Source: an uncultured Curtobacterium sp.
Lineage (GTDB): Bacteria; Actinomycetota; Actinomycetes; Actinomycetales; Microbacteriaceae
NCBI GenBank assembly: GCA_913774725.1
Contig: CAJYIG010000299.1
Coordinates: 1 to 5,290, forward strand
Length of the DNA: 5,290 nucleotides
Direction: 5' to 3'
Shown piece after piece: positions 1-5,290 of this stretch. The position numbers and the translations under genes were made by a program. The notes beneath the pieces were generated by a model. The model saw only the letters and a program-made list of their open reading frames with translations. It had not been told where the DNA came from and made no database searches. Within the stretch, counting starts at the first letter, position 1; each line of letters opens with the position of its first letter.

Positions 1-26
1 TCGGAGATGACGATCTCCTCGATCAT
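1..26 (-). CDS. recN: Probable DNA repair protein RecN, first 8 codons only
   Basis: An ATG at 26-24 overlaps the nadK stop codon by four bases (ATGA) and opens a frame that runs off the left edge of the window. The visible residues are MIEEIVIS, which resembles the start of actinobacterial RecN, an SMC-like ATPase that acts in double-strand break repair. A GAGG ribosome binding site at 34-37 lies seven bases upstream of the ATG, inside the end of nadK. The order tlyA-nadK-recN is well known in Actinobacteria and is the main support for the name. Eight residues alone cannot prove the family, so the identity is inferred from context; the start codon and coupling are seen directly. Confidence 0.66.
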
Positions 27-946
27 GCGTCGTCCTCGGTCGCCGGGCCGCGCCACCCGGCGACCGGCAGCTGGAACTTCGCGACCAGCCGGTCGGTGAA
101 CGGGGCGTCCTTCAACCGCGCGACCCGGACCGGGTCGGGTGAACGACGGACCTCCACCCGGGCGCCCGGCGGCAGGTCGTGCGTCCGCCGGCCGTCGCAC
201 CAGAGGACCCCGACGCCGCTCGTCCGCCGCAGGACCTCGATCGCCAGCGTGCAGTCGGGACCGACGACGATCGGTCGGGCGAACAGGGCGTGCGCGCTGA
301 GCGGCACCATCAGCAGGGCGTCGACGTCCGGCCAGACGATCGGGCCGCCGCCCGAGAACGAGTACGCGGTGGACCCCGTCGGGGTCGCGACGACGACGCC
401 GTCGCAGCCGAAGGACGACAGCGGACGACCGTCGACCTCGGTCACGACCTCGAGCATGCGCTCACGGGAGGCCTTCTCGATCGTCGCCTCGTTCAACGCC
501 CACGACGAGTAGACGACCTCGTGCCCGACGACCACGTCGACCTGGAGCGTCACGCGCTCCTCGACCTTGTAGTCGCCGCTCAGTGCGCGTTCGACCGTGG
601 CGCGCAGCCCGTCGCGCTCGCTCTCGGCGAGGAACCCGACGTGTCCCAGGTTCACGCCGACGATCGGCGCCCCCGTGCCGCGCGCCAGCTCGGCCGCCCG
701 GAGGATCGTGCCGTCGCCGCCGAGGACGATGACGATCTCGAGCTGGTCGGCCTGCACGTCGACGCCCAGGATGTCGACCTGACCGACCGAGGCCTCGGCC
801 CGCCGGACGTCGGCGTACTCGTCGAACGGCATCACCGGGGTGAGTCCCGCGGCGTGGAGCAGGTCGCAGACCTCGACGGCGGCGTCGATGGAGTCCTGTC
901 GGCCCGTGTGGGAGACGAGCAGGATGTGCCGGTCGTCGTCGCTCAT
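23..946 (-). CDS. nadK: NAD kinase
   Basis: Phosphorylates NAD to NADP in the cytoplasm with ATP or polyphosphate, and is the main source of NADP(H). The 307-residue product carries the family signatures: the GGDG phosphate-binding motif at residues 76-79 followed by TIL, the segment NLGHVGFLAE at 99-108, LNE at 151-153, and the glycine-rich NAD-binding stretch from C181DG through ATPTGSTAYS to GGGP at 199-202. Length fits actinobacterial PpnK (about 300 residues). An in-frame start 19 codons upstream exists at 1003, but it lies inside tlyA. The ATG at 946 is preferred because it gives a four-base ATGA overlap with the tlyA stop, is preceded by GAAGGGG, and the protein then begins MSDDDRHILLV, leading directly into the first beta strand. 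It overlaps recN downstream by four bases, so translation of the three genes is probably coupled. All key motifs are intact. Confidence 0.96.
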   Translation of the reverse strand: MSDDDRHILLVSHTGRQDSIDAAVEVCDLLHAAGLTPVMPFDEYADVRRAEASVGQVDILGVDVQADQLEIVIVLGGDGTILRAAELARGTGAPIVGVNLGHVGFLAESERDGLRATVERALSGDYKVEERVTLQVDVVVGHEVVYSSWALNEATIEKASRERMLEVVTEVDGRPLSSFGCDGVVVATPTGSTAYSFSGGGPIVWPDVDALLMVPLSAHALFARPIVVGPDCTLAIEVLRRTSGVGVLWCDGRRTHDLPPGARVEVRRSPDPVRVARLKDAPFTDRLVAKFQLPVAGWRGPATEDDA

Positions 947-1782
947 GCAGCCCCTTCGGTGAGTTCGGTTGCCCGATCGATCCACGCTGTCGGGTTCCCC
1001 CATCCTGCCGGATCACCCCCGACACGACGCTGGAAGTGCGCGAGGTACTCGTGGTTGCCGTGCGTGCCGACGATCGGCGACGCGGCGAGTCCGACCGTCC
1101 CGAGGCCGGCATCCCACGCCGACCACAGCACGTTCATCAGCGCGTCGTTCCGCAGCCCGGGATCGCGCACGATGCCCTCGCGCACACCGCCGCGGCCGAC
1201 CTCGAACTGCGGCTTCACGAGCAGCACGAACTCGTCGGCGGGCACGGCCTCGGCCAGCACGGGCAGGACGATGCGCAGGGAGATGAAGGACAGGTCGCCG
1301 ACCACCAGGCTCGTGCGGGGCGCCTCGGGGTCGAGTGCCGCGTAGTCGTCGGCGGTGAGGTCGCGGGCGTTGCAGCCCTCGACCACCCGGACGCGCTCGT
1401 CGATGGCGATCACCGGGTCGAGCTGGCCGTGCCCGACGTCGAGGGCGACCACGCGGGCCGCGCCGTGGTGGAGCAGCACCTGGGTGAACCCGCCGGTGCT
1501 GGCACCCACGTCGAGCACCACGCGCCCGCCCGGGTCGACGTCGAAGACCTCGAGCGCGCGGACGAGCTTCCGCGCAGCGCGGGACACCCACTCGTCCTCG
1601 GTGTCCACGACGAGTTCGGCGTCCGGGGCGACCGGGGCCGAGGGCTTCACGACGGCCGCCCCGTCGACGGTCACCCGGCCGGCCTGGACCAGCTTCGCCG
1701 CCGCGGTCCGTGAGCGCACGAGTCCGCGGGTGGCGAGCAGTGCGTCCAGCCGGACCGGTCGGCGGTCGTCGTGCTCAGGCAC
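943..1782 (-). CDS. tlyA: TlyA family rRNA 2'-O-methyltransferase
   Basis: Predicted to methylate ribose 2'-hydroxyls of 16S rRNA (C1409) and 23S rRNA (C1920) with S-adenosylmethionine, as shown for mycobacterial TlyA, where the modification confers capreomycin sensitivity. The 279-residue product has an N-terminal S4 RNA-binding domain (about 10-60, RLDALLATRGLVRSR onward) and a C-terminal FtsJ-type Rossmann methyltransferase. SAM motif I is DVGASTGGFT at 91-100. The expected K-D-K-E catalytic set is visible as K72 (SRAARKL), D163 (GDLSFISL), K190 (LLVKPQFEVG) and E245 (GNHEYL). The linker between domains reads DEWV at 63-66, where the M. tuberculosis protein has RAWV. The GTG at 1782 is chosen because it overlaps the preceding stop by only eight bases and gives the usual family length (about 270); a start at 1836 would add 18 residues and a 62-base overlap. 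The ribosome binding site is weak, which fits coupled translation. Its stop overlaps nadK. Confidence 0.94.
   Translation of the reverse strand: MPEHDDRRPVRLDALLATRGLVRSRTAAAKLVQAGRVTVDGAAVVKPSAPVAPDAELVVDTEDEWVSRAARKLVRALEVFDVDPGGRVVLDVGASTGGFTQVLLHHGAARVVALDVGHGQLDPVIAIDERVRVVEGCNARDLTADDYAALDPEAPRTSLVVGDLSFISLRIVLPVLAEAVPADEFVLLVKPQFEVGRGGVREGIVRDPGLRNDALMNVLWSAWDAGLGTVGLAASPIVGTHGNHEYLAHFQRRVGGDPAGWGNPTAWIDRATELTEGAA
951..957 (-). promoter_or_regulatory. Ribosome binding site of nadK
   Basis: GAAGGGG on the minus strand ends four bases before the ATG at 946-944. It lies inside the last codons of tlyA and decides the nadK start in favour of the ATG at 946 over the longer in-frame alternative at 1003. 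Confidence 0.6.
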
Positions 1783-2086
1783 CCGTGCCGCCGTCGCCTC
1801 GTCCGCTCCCCCACACCTGGGACGCGCCGGCGGCACGGCCGGAGCTGTGACCCTGCGGCGCCTGACCGCTCTCGAGCCGGGTGCGCAGGTCGTCGTGCAG
1901 CGCGGAGAAGGCGTCGGCGCGCTCGGGCAGGGGCAGGGCCTCGGCAGCGGCGGTGCGGGCCGCGAAGTCGTCGGGCTGCTGCGGCTGCTGCGGCTCGGGC
2001 TGCTGCGGCTGCTCGGGCTGCTGCGGCTGCTCGGGCTGCTGCGGCGCTGGTGTCTGCGGCTGGTGCGGGTCGTGCACGTCGGTCAA
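1775..2086 (-). CDS. Small Pro/Gln-rich conserved hypothetical protein between HAD phosphatase and TlyA
   Basis: A 103-residue protein of unknown function. Residues 13-38 are a low-complexity Pro/Gln/Glu stretch built on a PQQPEQ unit. Residues 43-74 form a probable amphipathic helical segment containing ALPLPERADAFSALHDDLR, and the C-terminal 30 residues are Gly/Ser-rich and probably disordered. No signal peptide or membrane segment is visible. The helical segment resembles, from memory, the short conserved proteins found just before tlyA in Streptomyces and Mycobacterium (Rv1693 position), with a pattern like LP-x-x-E...F/Y...H-x-x-L. The start is uncertain: TTG at 2086 lies one base after the HAD stop, while GTG at 2077 has GAGTAGG nine bases upstream. 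Its stop overlaps the tlyA GTG by eight bases. Tight packing on both sides and the recognisable helix support a real gene; no function is proposed. Confidence 0.8.
   Translation of the reverse strand: MTDVHDPHQPQTPAPQQPEQPQQPEQPQQPEPQQPQQPDDFAARTAAAEALPLPERADAFSALHDDLRTRLESGQAPQGHSSGRAAGASQVWGSGRGDGGTGA
1973..2044 (-). repeat. Short tandem repeat coding for Pro/Gln/Glu (PQQPEQ units)
   Basis: An 18-base period encoding PQQPEQ repeats about two to three times, then degrades to PQQ triplets, at residues 15-38 of the small protein. On the plus strand it appears as recurring ctgctgcggctgctcggg. All units keep the reading frame. Such a tract is prone to slippage, so its length may vary between strains. 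Confidence 0.85.
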
Positions 2087-2087
2087 C

Positions 2088-3065
2088 CTACTCGCCGCCG
2101 TACAGCTTCGGGTCGACGTCGAGGCCGTAGATCGCCAGGCCCGACTCCCAGATGAGCGCCGCGCCCGCCCGGAGCAGGTCGATCGGGGAGCCGGCGTCCA
2201 GCACCCGCACGACGTGCCCGTGCATCGCTACGGTGGCGTCGCCGACCGTGACGTAGCGCGTGCCGTCCGGGTCCTGCCGCCGCACCGTCACCGGGTAGGG
2301 CGCGGACAGCTCGCGCAGGTCCTGCAGCACGTAGGTCGGACGCGAGCGCTGGTCGGCCGCGAGCACCTGCTTCGCCTGGTCGATGCCCGTCAGCACGAGC
2401 ACGCTGGGGATGCCCGCGTCGTTCGCGCCCTTGATGTCCGTGTCGAGACGGTCACCGATGAACAGCGGGTGCTCACCGCCGAACCGGGCGATCGCGGCAT
2501 CGAAGATCGGCCGTTCCGGCTTGCCCGCGACGACCGGCATCCGGCCGACGGCCTGGTGCACGGCGGACACGAGCGTGCCGTTGCCGGGCGCGATGCCCCG
2601 CTCCACCGGGATCGACCAGTCCATGTTCGTCGCGACCCACGGCACGTCGGGGTCGGCGAGGGCGAACGACGCCTCGGCGAGGTGCGTCCATCCGAGGTCC
2701 GGTGAGAACCCCTGGATGACCGCTGCCGGCGCGTCGTCGGCGCTCGTCGTCACGGTGAAGCCCGCCTGCTCGACGATGCTCGTCAGCCCGACACCGCCCG
2801 TCACCAGCACGGTGGACCCGGCCGGCACGAGCGTCTCGAGCAGCCGGACGCCCGCCTGCGACGAGGTCACGACGTCGTCGGCCGAGACCTCGAGCCCGTA
2901 GCCCTGCAGGTGCTCGGCCACGTCGGACGGCCGGCGCGAGGCATTGTTCGTGATGTACCCGACGCGCGCCGTCACCGACGCCCGGGTGAGCGCCTCGACC
3001 GCGTGCGGGATCGCGTTCCGCCCGCGGTACACGACGCCGTCGAGGTCCGTGAGGACGACGTCCAC
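2088..3065 (-). CDS. HAD-IIA family hydrolase, likely glycerol-3-phosphate phosphatase-like
   Basis: A 325-residue cytoplasmic phosphatase of the HAD superfamily, NagD/PGP type (subclass IIA, C2B cap). Motif I is D7-L-D9-G with nucleophile D7, followed by VYRG; motif II is T39NNAS; the motif III lysine is K182 in AGKPERPIFD; motif IV is G204DRLDTD, with D205, D208 and D210 available for magnesium. The cap lies between motifs II and III and contains the typical TNMDWSIP and PGNG segments (146-163). Residues from about 257 form a C-terminal extension (VTVRRQDPDG to DPKLYGGE) that matches the layout of M. tuberculosis Rv1692, a glycerol-3-phosphate phosphatase in phospholipid recycling whose tail is GNAT-like; this comparison is from memory. 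Substrate is therefore inferred. GTG at 3065 is the only plausible start: no other in-frame ATG, GTG or TTG occurs nearby upstream. It begins 25 bases after the previous stop with only a weak ribosome binding site, and ends one base before the next gene. Confidence 0.92.
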   Translation of the reverse strand: MDVVLTDLDGVVYRGRNAIPHAVEALTRASVTARVGYITNNASRRPSDVAEHLQGYGLEVSADDVVTSSQAGVRLLETLVPAGSTVLVTGGVGLTSIVEQAGFTVTTSADDAPAAVIQGFSPDLGWTHLAEASFALADPDVPWVATNMDWSIPVERGIAPGNGTLVSAVHQAVGRMPVVAGKPERPIFDAAIARFGGEHPLFIGDRLDTDIKGANDAGIPSVLVLTGIDQAKQVLAADQRSRPTYVLQDLRELSAPYPVTVRRQDPDGTRYVTVGDATVAMHGHVVRVLDAGSPIDLLRAGAALIWESGLAIYGLDVDPKLYGGE

Positions 3066-3090
3066 ACCGTCCGTCGGGGACCTCGGGACC

Positions 3091-4938
3091 TCAGTCGGCT
3101 GCGGACCCGTCGACGTCGCGGGGGTTGTCGTCGTCGATCTCGCCGAGGTCGTCGTCGGGGTCGACGTCGTCGCCGAGCTGGTCGGTGTCGTCGAGCGCTC
3201 CGGCTCCGTGCTCGTCCCCGGCGACGGACTCGTCCCCGACGACGGGCTCGTCGTGTCCTTCGACTTCTTCCTCGACCACATCGACAGTCTCCCATGCGTT
3301 CTCGTCGGCGATCTCAGCCAGGGCGGCGGCGGCCCGGTCGACCCGCGCCCACCACTCGTCGGCCTCGTCCTGACGGCCGAGCTCCTCGAGCGTGGCCGCG
3401 TAAGCACTGTAGAGGGCCGGTGACCAGCTGTAGGCCGTGGTCGGGTCGAGCTGCGGGATCTCGAGCTCGCCGAGGGCAGCCGTCGGGTTGCCCAGGTCGA
3501 GCCGGGCGCCCGACATCGCGATCGCCAGTTCGACCTGCACCGCCGTGTCCAGCGCGGCGCGGTCGATCGACCGGCCGAGCTCGAGTGCACGCTCGGGCCG
3601 ACCGAGGCCCCGCTCGCAGTCCACCATCATCGGCAGCTGGTCGTTCTTGCCGGAGATCCGACGGTAGGTGCGGAGCTCGCGGAGCGCGGTGGCGAAGTCG
3701 CCCGTGCGGTACGCGGTGATGGCCGCCGTCTCTCGGACGACGGCGACACGGCCAGCACGACGAGCGGCGCTCAGAGCGTGGAGGTTCGCCGTCTCCGGGT
3801 CCTCGTCGACGAGCAGCGCCGCCATGACGAGGTGCTTCGCCACCCAGTCCGCGTTGTCCTTGCTGAGCGTCTTGAGCTCCGCGCGGGCGGCCGGGTCGAG
3901 GTCGCGCGCCGAGACGCTCTCGTCGATCTCGGGGTCGTCGTGGCGCGGGCGGACGGAGCGGGTGCCGTACGGGTCCCGGTCCTCCCAGTCGTCGCGCGCG
4001 GCCTCGCCGAAGCGGGCACCGGCGTGCCGGGAGCCGTCACCGAAGCGAGGGCGGTCACCGCGGTCGTCACCACGGCCGAACGATCGACGGTCGCCGTCGC
4101 GCTGCGGACGACGGTCATCGCCCCCACGGTACGGACGACGCTCCTCACCATCGCGCTGCGGACGGCGGTCGCCGCCCGCGCGCTGCGGACGACGGTCATC
4201 GCCCCCGCGGAACGGACCGCGCTCTCCGCGATCGCGGAACGGACGGCGCTCGTCACCGTCGCGCTGCGGACGACGGTCATCGCCACCGCGGAACGGACGA
4301 CGCTCGTCACCGTCACGCTGCGGACGACGGTCGTCGCCCCCGCGGAACGGAGCGCGCTCACCGCGATCGCGGTAGGGACGGCGCTCGTCACCGTCGCGCT
4401 GCGGTCGACGGACATCGCCCCCACGGTACGGACGACGCTCCTCACCATCACGCTGCGGACGGCGGTCGTCACCGCCGCGGTACGGACGACGCTCACCCCC
4501 GTCACGCTGCGGACGACGGTCCTCGCCACCACGGAACGGACGGCCCTCGCCCCCGTCACGCTGCGGACGACGATCGCCGCCGTCGCGGGAGGGGCGACGG
4601 TCGCCGCCCTCACGCTGCGGACGGCGGTCGTCTCCACCGCGGAAGGGACGATCAGCTCCGCGAGGACCGTCACCACGCGGCGGACGTCCCGCGCCGTCGC
4701 GGTCGCCCTGTCGGACCGGGCGACGGCCGCCGTCGGCGAACGACCGGTCACCGTCGCGGAAGGACCGACGGTCATCACGACCGCCGCGCCCGACGTCACG
4801 CCCGCCACGGTCACCGTCCCGGCGCGCACGATCACCCTCGCGACGCTCGAAGTCACGCGGTCCGGACGACCAGCGGCAGCCTTCGCGCCGCGCTCCGCGA
4901 TCCCGGTCGTTGCGCTGCTGCTCGTCGTCGTTCGCCAC
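3091..4938 (-). CDS. TPR-like protein with arginine-rich tandem-repeat N-terminus and acidic tail
   Basis: A 615-residue protein of unknown function with three parts. Residues 1-345 are predicted disordered, made almost entirely of Arg, Asp, Glu, Gly, Pro and aromatic residues, with no lysine before K356 and ten RGG tripeptides; residues 100-287 are a regular tandem repeat. Residues about 345-550 are a helical core with TPR-like pairs, for example AAITAYRTGDFATALREL (405-422) and AYAATLEELGRQDEADEWW (512-530). Residues 551-615 are strongly acidic and probably disordered. No signal peptide or membrane segment is seen. The core and its place before the HAD phosphatase match Rv1691 of M. tuberculosis (from memory), which lacks such a long N-terminal extension. 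The GTG start at 4938 is well supported by GAGGAG five bases upstream. The arginine-rich part resembles RGG-type RNA-binding disordered regions, so RNA or ribosome binding is a reasonable hypothesis, not shown by sequence. It is the first gene of the cluster, 232 bases after the 5S rRNA. Confidence 0.9.
   Translation of the reverse strand: MANDDEQQRNDRDRGARREGCRWSSGPRDFERREGDRARRDGDRGGRDVGRGGRDDRRSFRDGDRSFADGGRRPVRQGDRDGAGRPPRGDGPRGADRPFRGGDDRRPQREGGDRRPSRDGGDRRPQRDGGEGRPFRGGEDRRPQRDGGERRPYRGGDDRRPQRDGEERRPYRGGDVRRPQRDGDERRPYRDRGERAPFRGGDDRRPQRDGDERRPFRGGDDRRPQRDGDERRPFRDRGERGPFRGGDDRRPQRAGGDRRPQRDGEERRPYRGGDDRRPQRDGDRRSFGRGDDRGDRPRFGDGSRHAGARFGEAARDDWEDRDPYGTRSVRPRHDDPEIDESVSARDLDPAARAELKTLSKDNADWVAKHLVMAALLVDEDPETANLHALSAARRAGRVAVVRETAAITAYRTGDFATALRELRTYRRISGKNDQLPMMVDCERGLGRPERALELGRSIDRAALDTAVQVELAIAMSGARLDLGNPTAALGELEIPQLDPTTAYSWSPALYSAYAATLEELGRQDEADEWWARVDRAAAALAEIADENAWETVDVVEEEVEGHDEPVVGDESVAGDEHGAGALDDTDQLGDDVDPDDDLGEIDDDNPRDVDGSAAD
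4078..4641 (-). repeat. In-frame tandem repeat, 27/54-base period (9/18 residues), about 21 nine-residue units
   Basis: Residues 100-287 of the TPR-like protein are built from a nine-residue unit of the form R-[GD]-[GR]-x-[DE]-R-x-P-[FYQS]. Units mostly alternate as 18-residue blocks such as RGGDDRRPQRDGDERRPF. Five 18-mers run in series from residue 100 to 189, then comes a lone nine-mer (RDRGERAPF, 190-198), two identical 18-mers (199-234), another lone nine-mer (RDRGERGPF, 235-243), one 18-mer, a nine-mer, and a final 17-residue block. An 18-mer has about six Arg against five Asp/Glu, so it is a near-neutral polyampholyte. The DNA is a diverged 54-base repeat with scattered, often third-position changes and no frame disruption. 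Confidence 0.95.
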
Positions 4939-5087
4939 CGTTGCTCCTCATCGCGTGCCCGCGCCGATGTGCGCCGGGCTGTCGTCCGCTGTGTCGTTGT
5001 GTGGGTGCCGCACGGTCGTCCGTGCTCGTTGCAGGTCCAGTCCATCACGAACCGGACTGCGAGTCGAGCGACCGCGGGCGGAAACAC
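4939..5087 (-). promoter_or_regulatory. Leader between rRNA terminator and TPR-like gene, with two small hairpins
   Basis: This stretch should contain the promoter of the downstream cluster, but I see no convincing -35/-10 pair on the minus strand. Two short inverted repeats are present: GCACGG/CCGTGC with a four-base loop at 5010-5025, and CAGTCC/GGACTG with a ten-base loop at 5038-5059. They could be leader structure, an operator or chance in GC-rich DNA. Only the Shine-Dalgarno site at its end is well supported. Confidence 0.4.
4944..4949 (-). promoter_or_regulatory. Strong ribosome binding site of the TPR-like gene
   Basis: GAGGAG on the minus strand, followed by the five-base spacer CAACG and the GTG start at 4938. 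It is the best Shine-Dalgarno match in the window and fixes the start of the arginine-rich protein. Confidence 0.85.
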
Positions 5088-5158
5088 ATGTGGCCACCGG
5101 CCCCTTCGAGAACGAGGGTCTCCCCTACGAGTTCTCGATGGAGGGCCGATGGCCACAT
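5088..5158 (-). terminator. Long hairpin after 5S rRNA, probable rRNA operon terminator
   Basis: A 71-base near-palindrome begins 12 bases after the 5S 3' end. The outer stem pairs 5088-5104 with 5142-5158 over 17 positions; the two imperfect pairs (5097/5149 and 5104/5142) are G-U wobbles in minus-strand RNA but A-C mismatches in plus-strand RNA. After a small internal loop, an eight-base-pair stem follows (5106-5113 with 5131-5138), then a possible four-base-pair stem (5115-5118 with 5123-5126) closed by a four-base loop. Downstream on the minus strand comes GTGTTTCCG, so the U-run is only three bases, which is common for GC-rich actinobacterial terminators. Position, strand preference and stability favour termination of the rRNA transcript; an RNase processing stem is an alternative. 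Confidence 0.75.
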
Positions 5159-5170
5159 CACTTACGTTGA

Positions 5171-5288
5171 GTCCGGCGGCGTCCTACTCTCCCACAAGGT
5201 CCCCCTTGCAGTACCATCGGCGCTGAGAGGCTTAGCTTCCGGGTTCGGAATGTGACCGGGCGTTTCCCTCTCGCTATGACCACCGGAA
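5171..5288 (-). rRNA. rrf: 5S ribosomal RNA
   Basis: The minus strand reads as a complete bacterial 5S rRNA of about 118 bases. The terminal helix pairs UCCGGUGG (5287-5280) with CCGCCGGA (5179-5172) over eight pairs including one G-U. Conserved internal blocks are seen in the expected order: GCGAGAGGGAAACGCCCGG, the loop CAUUCCGAACCCGGAAG, GCUAAGCCUCUC, CGAUGGUACUGC and GGGAGAGUAGG. The exact mature ends are set from the terminal helix and may be off by one or two bases. It is the 50S component that binds uL18, uL5 and bL25, and presumably ends an rRNA operon transcribed leftward, with 23S just right of the window. Confidence 0.97.
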
Positions 5289-5290
5289 CA

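Noticed and set aside
179..1345. A 388-codon plus-strand open frame over nadK and tlyA.
   Set aside because: Shadow of two well-identified minus-strand enzymes with overlapping coupled starts; its composition is Arg/Asp/Val-rich as expected from reverse-complemented GC-rich codons.
3066..3590. N-terminal extension of the HAD phosphatase frame up to 3590.
   Set aside because: The extra 175 residues are Ser/Thr/Arg-rich low-complexity shadow of the TPR-like gene in another frame; the HAD nucleophile motif begins right after the GTG at 3065.
4078..4641. Possible CRISPR array because of regular spacing.
   Set aside because: Units are contiguous 27/54-base coding repeats without unique spacers, and variation follows codons.
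3771..5156. A 461-codon minus-strand frame overlapping the TPR-like gene, with Val/Arg/Ser repeats.
   Set aside because: It is a second reading frame of the same repeat DNA, crosses the terminator hairpin, and lacks the strong GAGGAG site that precedes the GTG at 4938.
5088..5158. Possible tRNA or small structured RNA after 5S.
   Set aside because: The structure is a single long hairpin without a cloverleaf, anticodon arm or T-loop; a terminator or processing stem fits better.
3778..5226. A 482-codon open frame on the plus strand opposite the arginine-rich gene, with a Thr/Ala/Arg repeat.
   Set aside because: It is the antisense image of the 54-base repeat, which lacks stops because its period is a multiple of three and GC-rich. 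It also runs through the terminator hairpin and into the 5S gene, and has no family-like segment.

Overview
The window looks like chromosomal DNA from a high-GC actinobacterium. The 5S rRNA and the gene order point to Actinomycetota, and the style of the proteins suggests Microbacteriaceae; the family-level guess is inference. Every supported gene lies on the minus strand, so the biology reads from the right edge to the left edge. No mobile elements, CRISPR arrays, tRNAs or signs of recent transfer were seen.

At the right edge is a complete 5S rRNA (5171-5288), presumably the last gene of an rRNA operon whose 16S and 23S lie beyond the window. Twelve bases after it comes a long, nearly continuous hairpin (5088-5158), the likely rRNA transcription terminator. 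About 150 bases of leader with two small hairpins then lead to a tightly packed gene cluster.

The cluster, in transcription order, is: (1) a 615-residue protein with an arginine-rich tandem-repeat N-terminus, a TPR-like helical core and an acidic tail (3091-4938); (2) a HAD-IIA phosphatase resembling the mycobacterial glycerol-3-phosphate phosphatase Rv1692 (2088-3065); (3) a small Pro/Gln-rich conserved hypothetical protein (1775-2086); (4) the rRNA 2'-O-methyltransferase TlyA (943-1782); (5) NAD kinase (23-946); and (6) the first eight codons of a probable recN (1-26). Gaps are 25, 1, -8, -4 and -4 bases, so these genes are probably co-transcribed and translationally coupled. From memory, the order matches the Mycobacterium tuberculosis block Rv1691-Rv1692-Rv1693-tlyA-ppnK-recN.

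The core enzymes are ordinary housekeeping genes. The unusual element is the first gene. Its N-terminal half has no lysine in 355 residues and carries about 21 copies of a nine-residue Arg/Asp/Gly/Pro unit, mostly paired into 18-residue blocks. This sits on a TPR scaffold with a strongly acidic C-terminus, directly downstream of an rRNA operon and upstream of an rRNA methyltransferase. A role in RNA or ribosome biology is an attractive but untested hypothesis.
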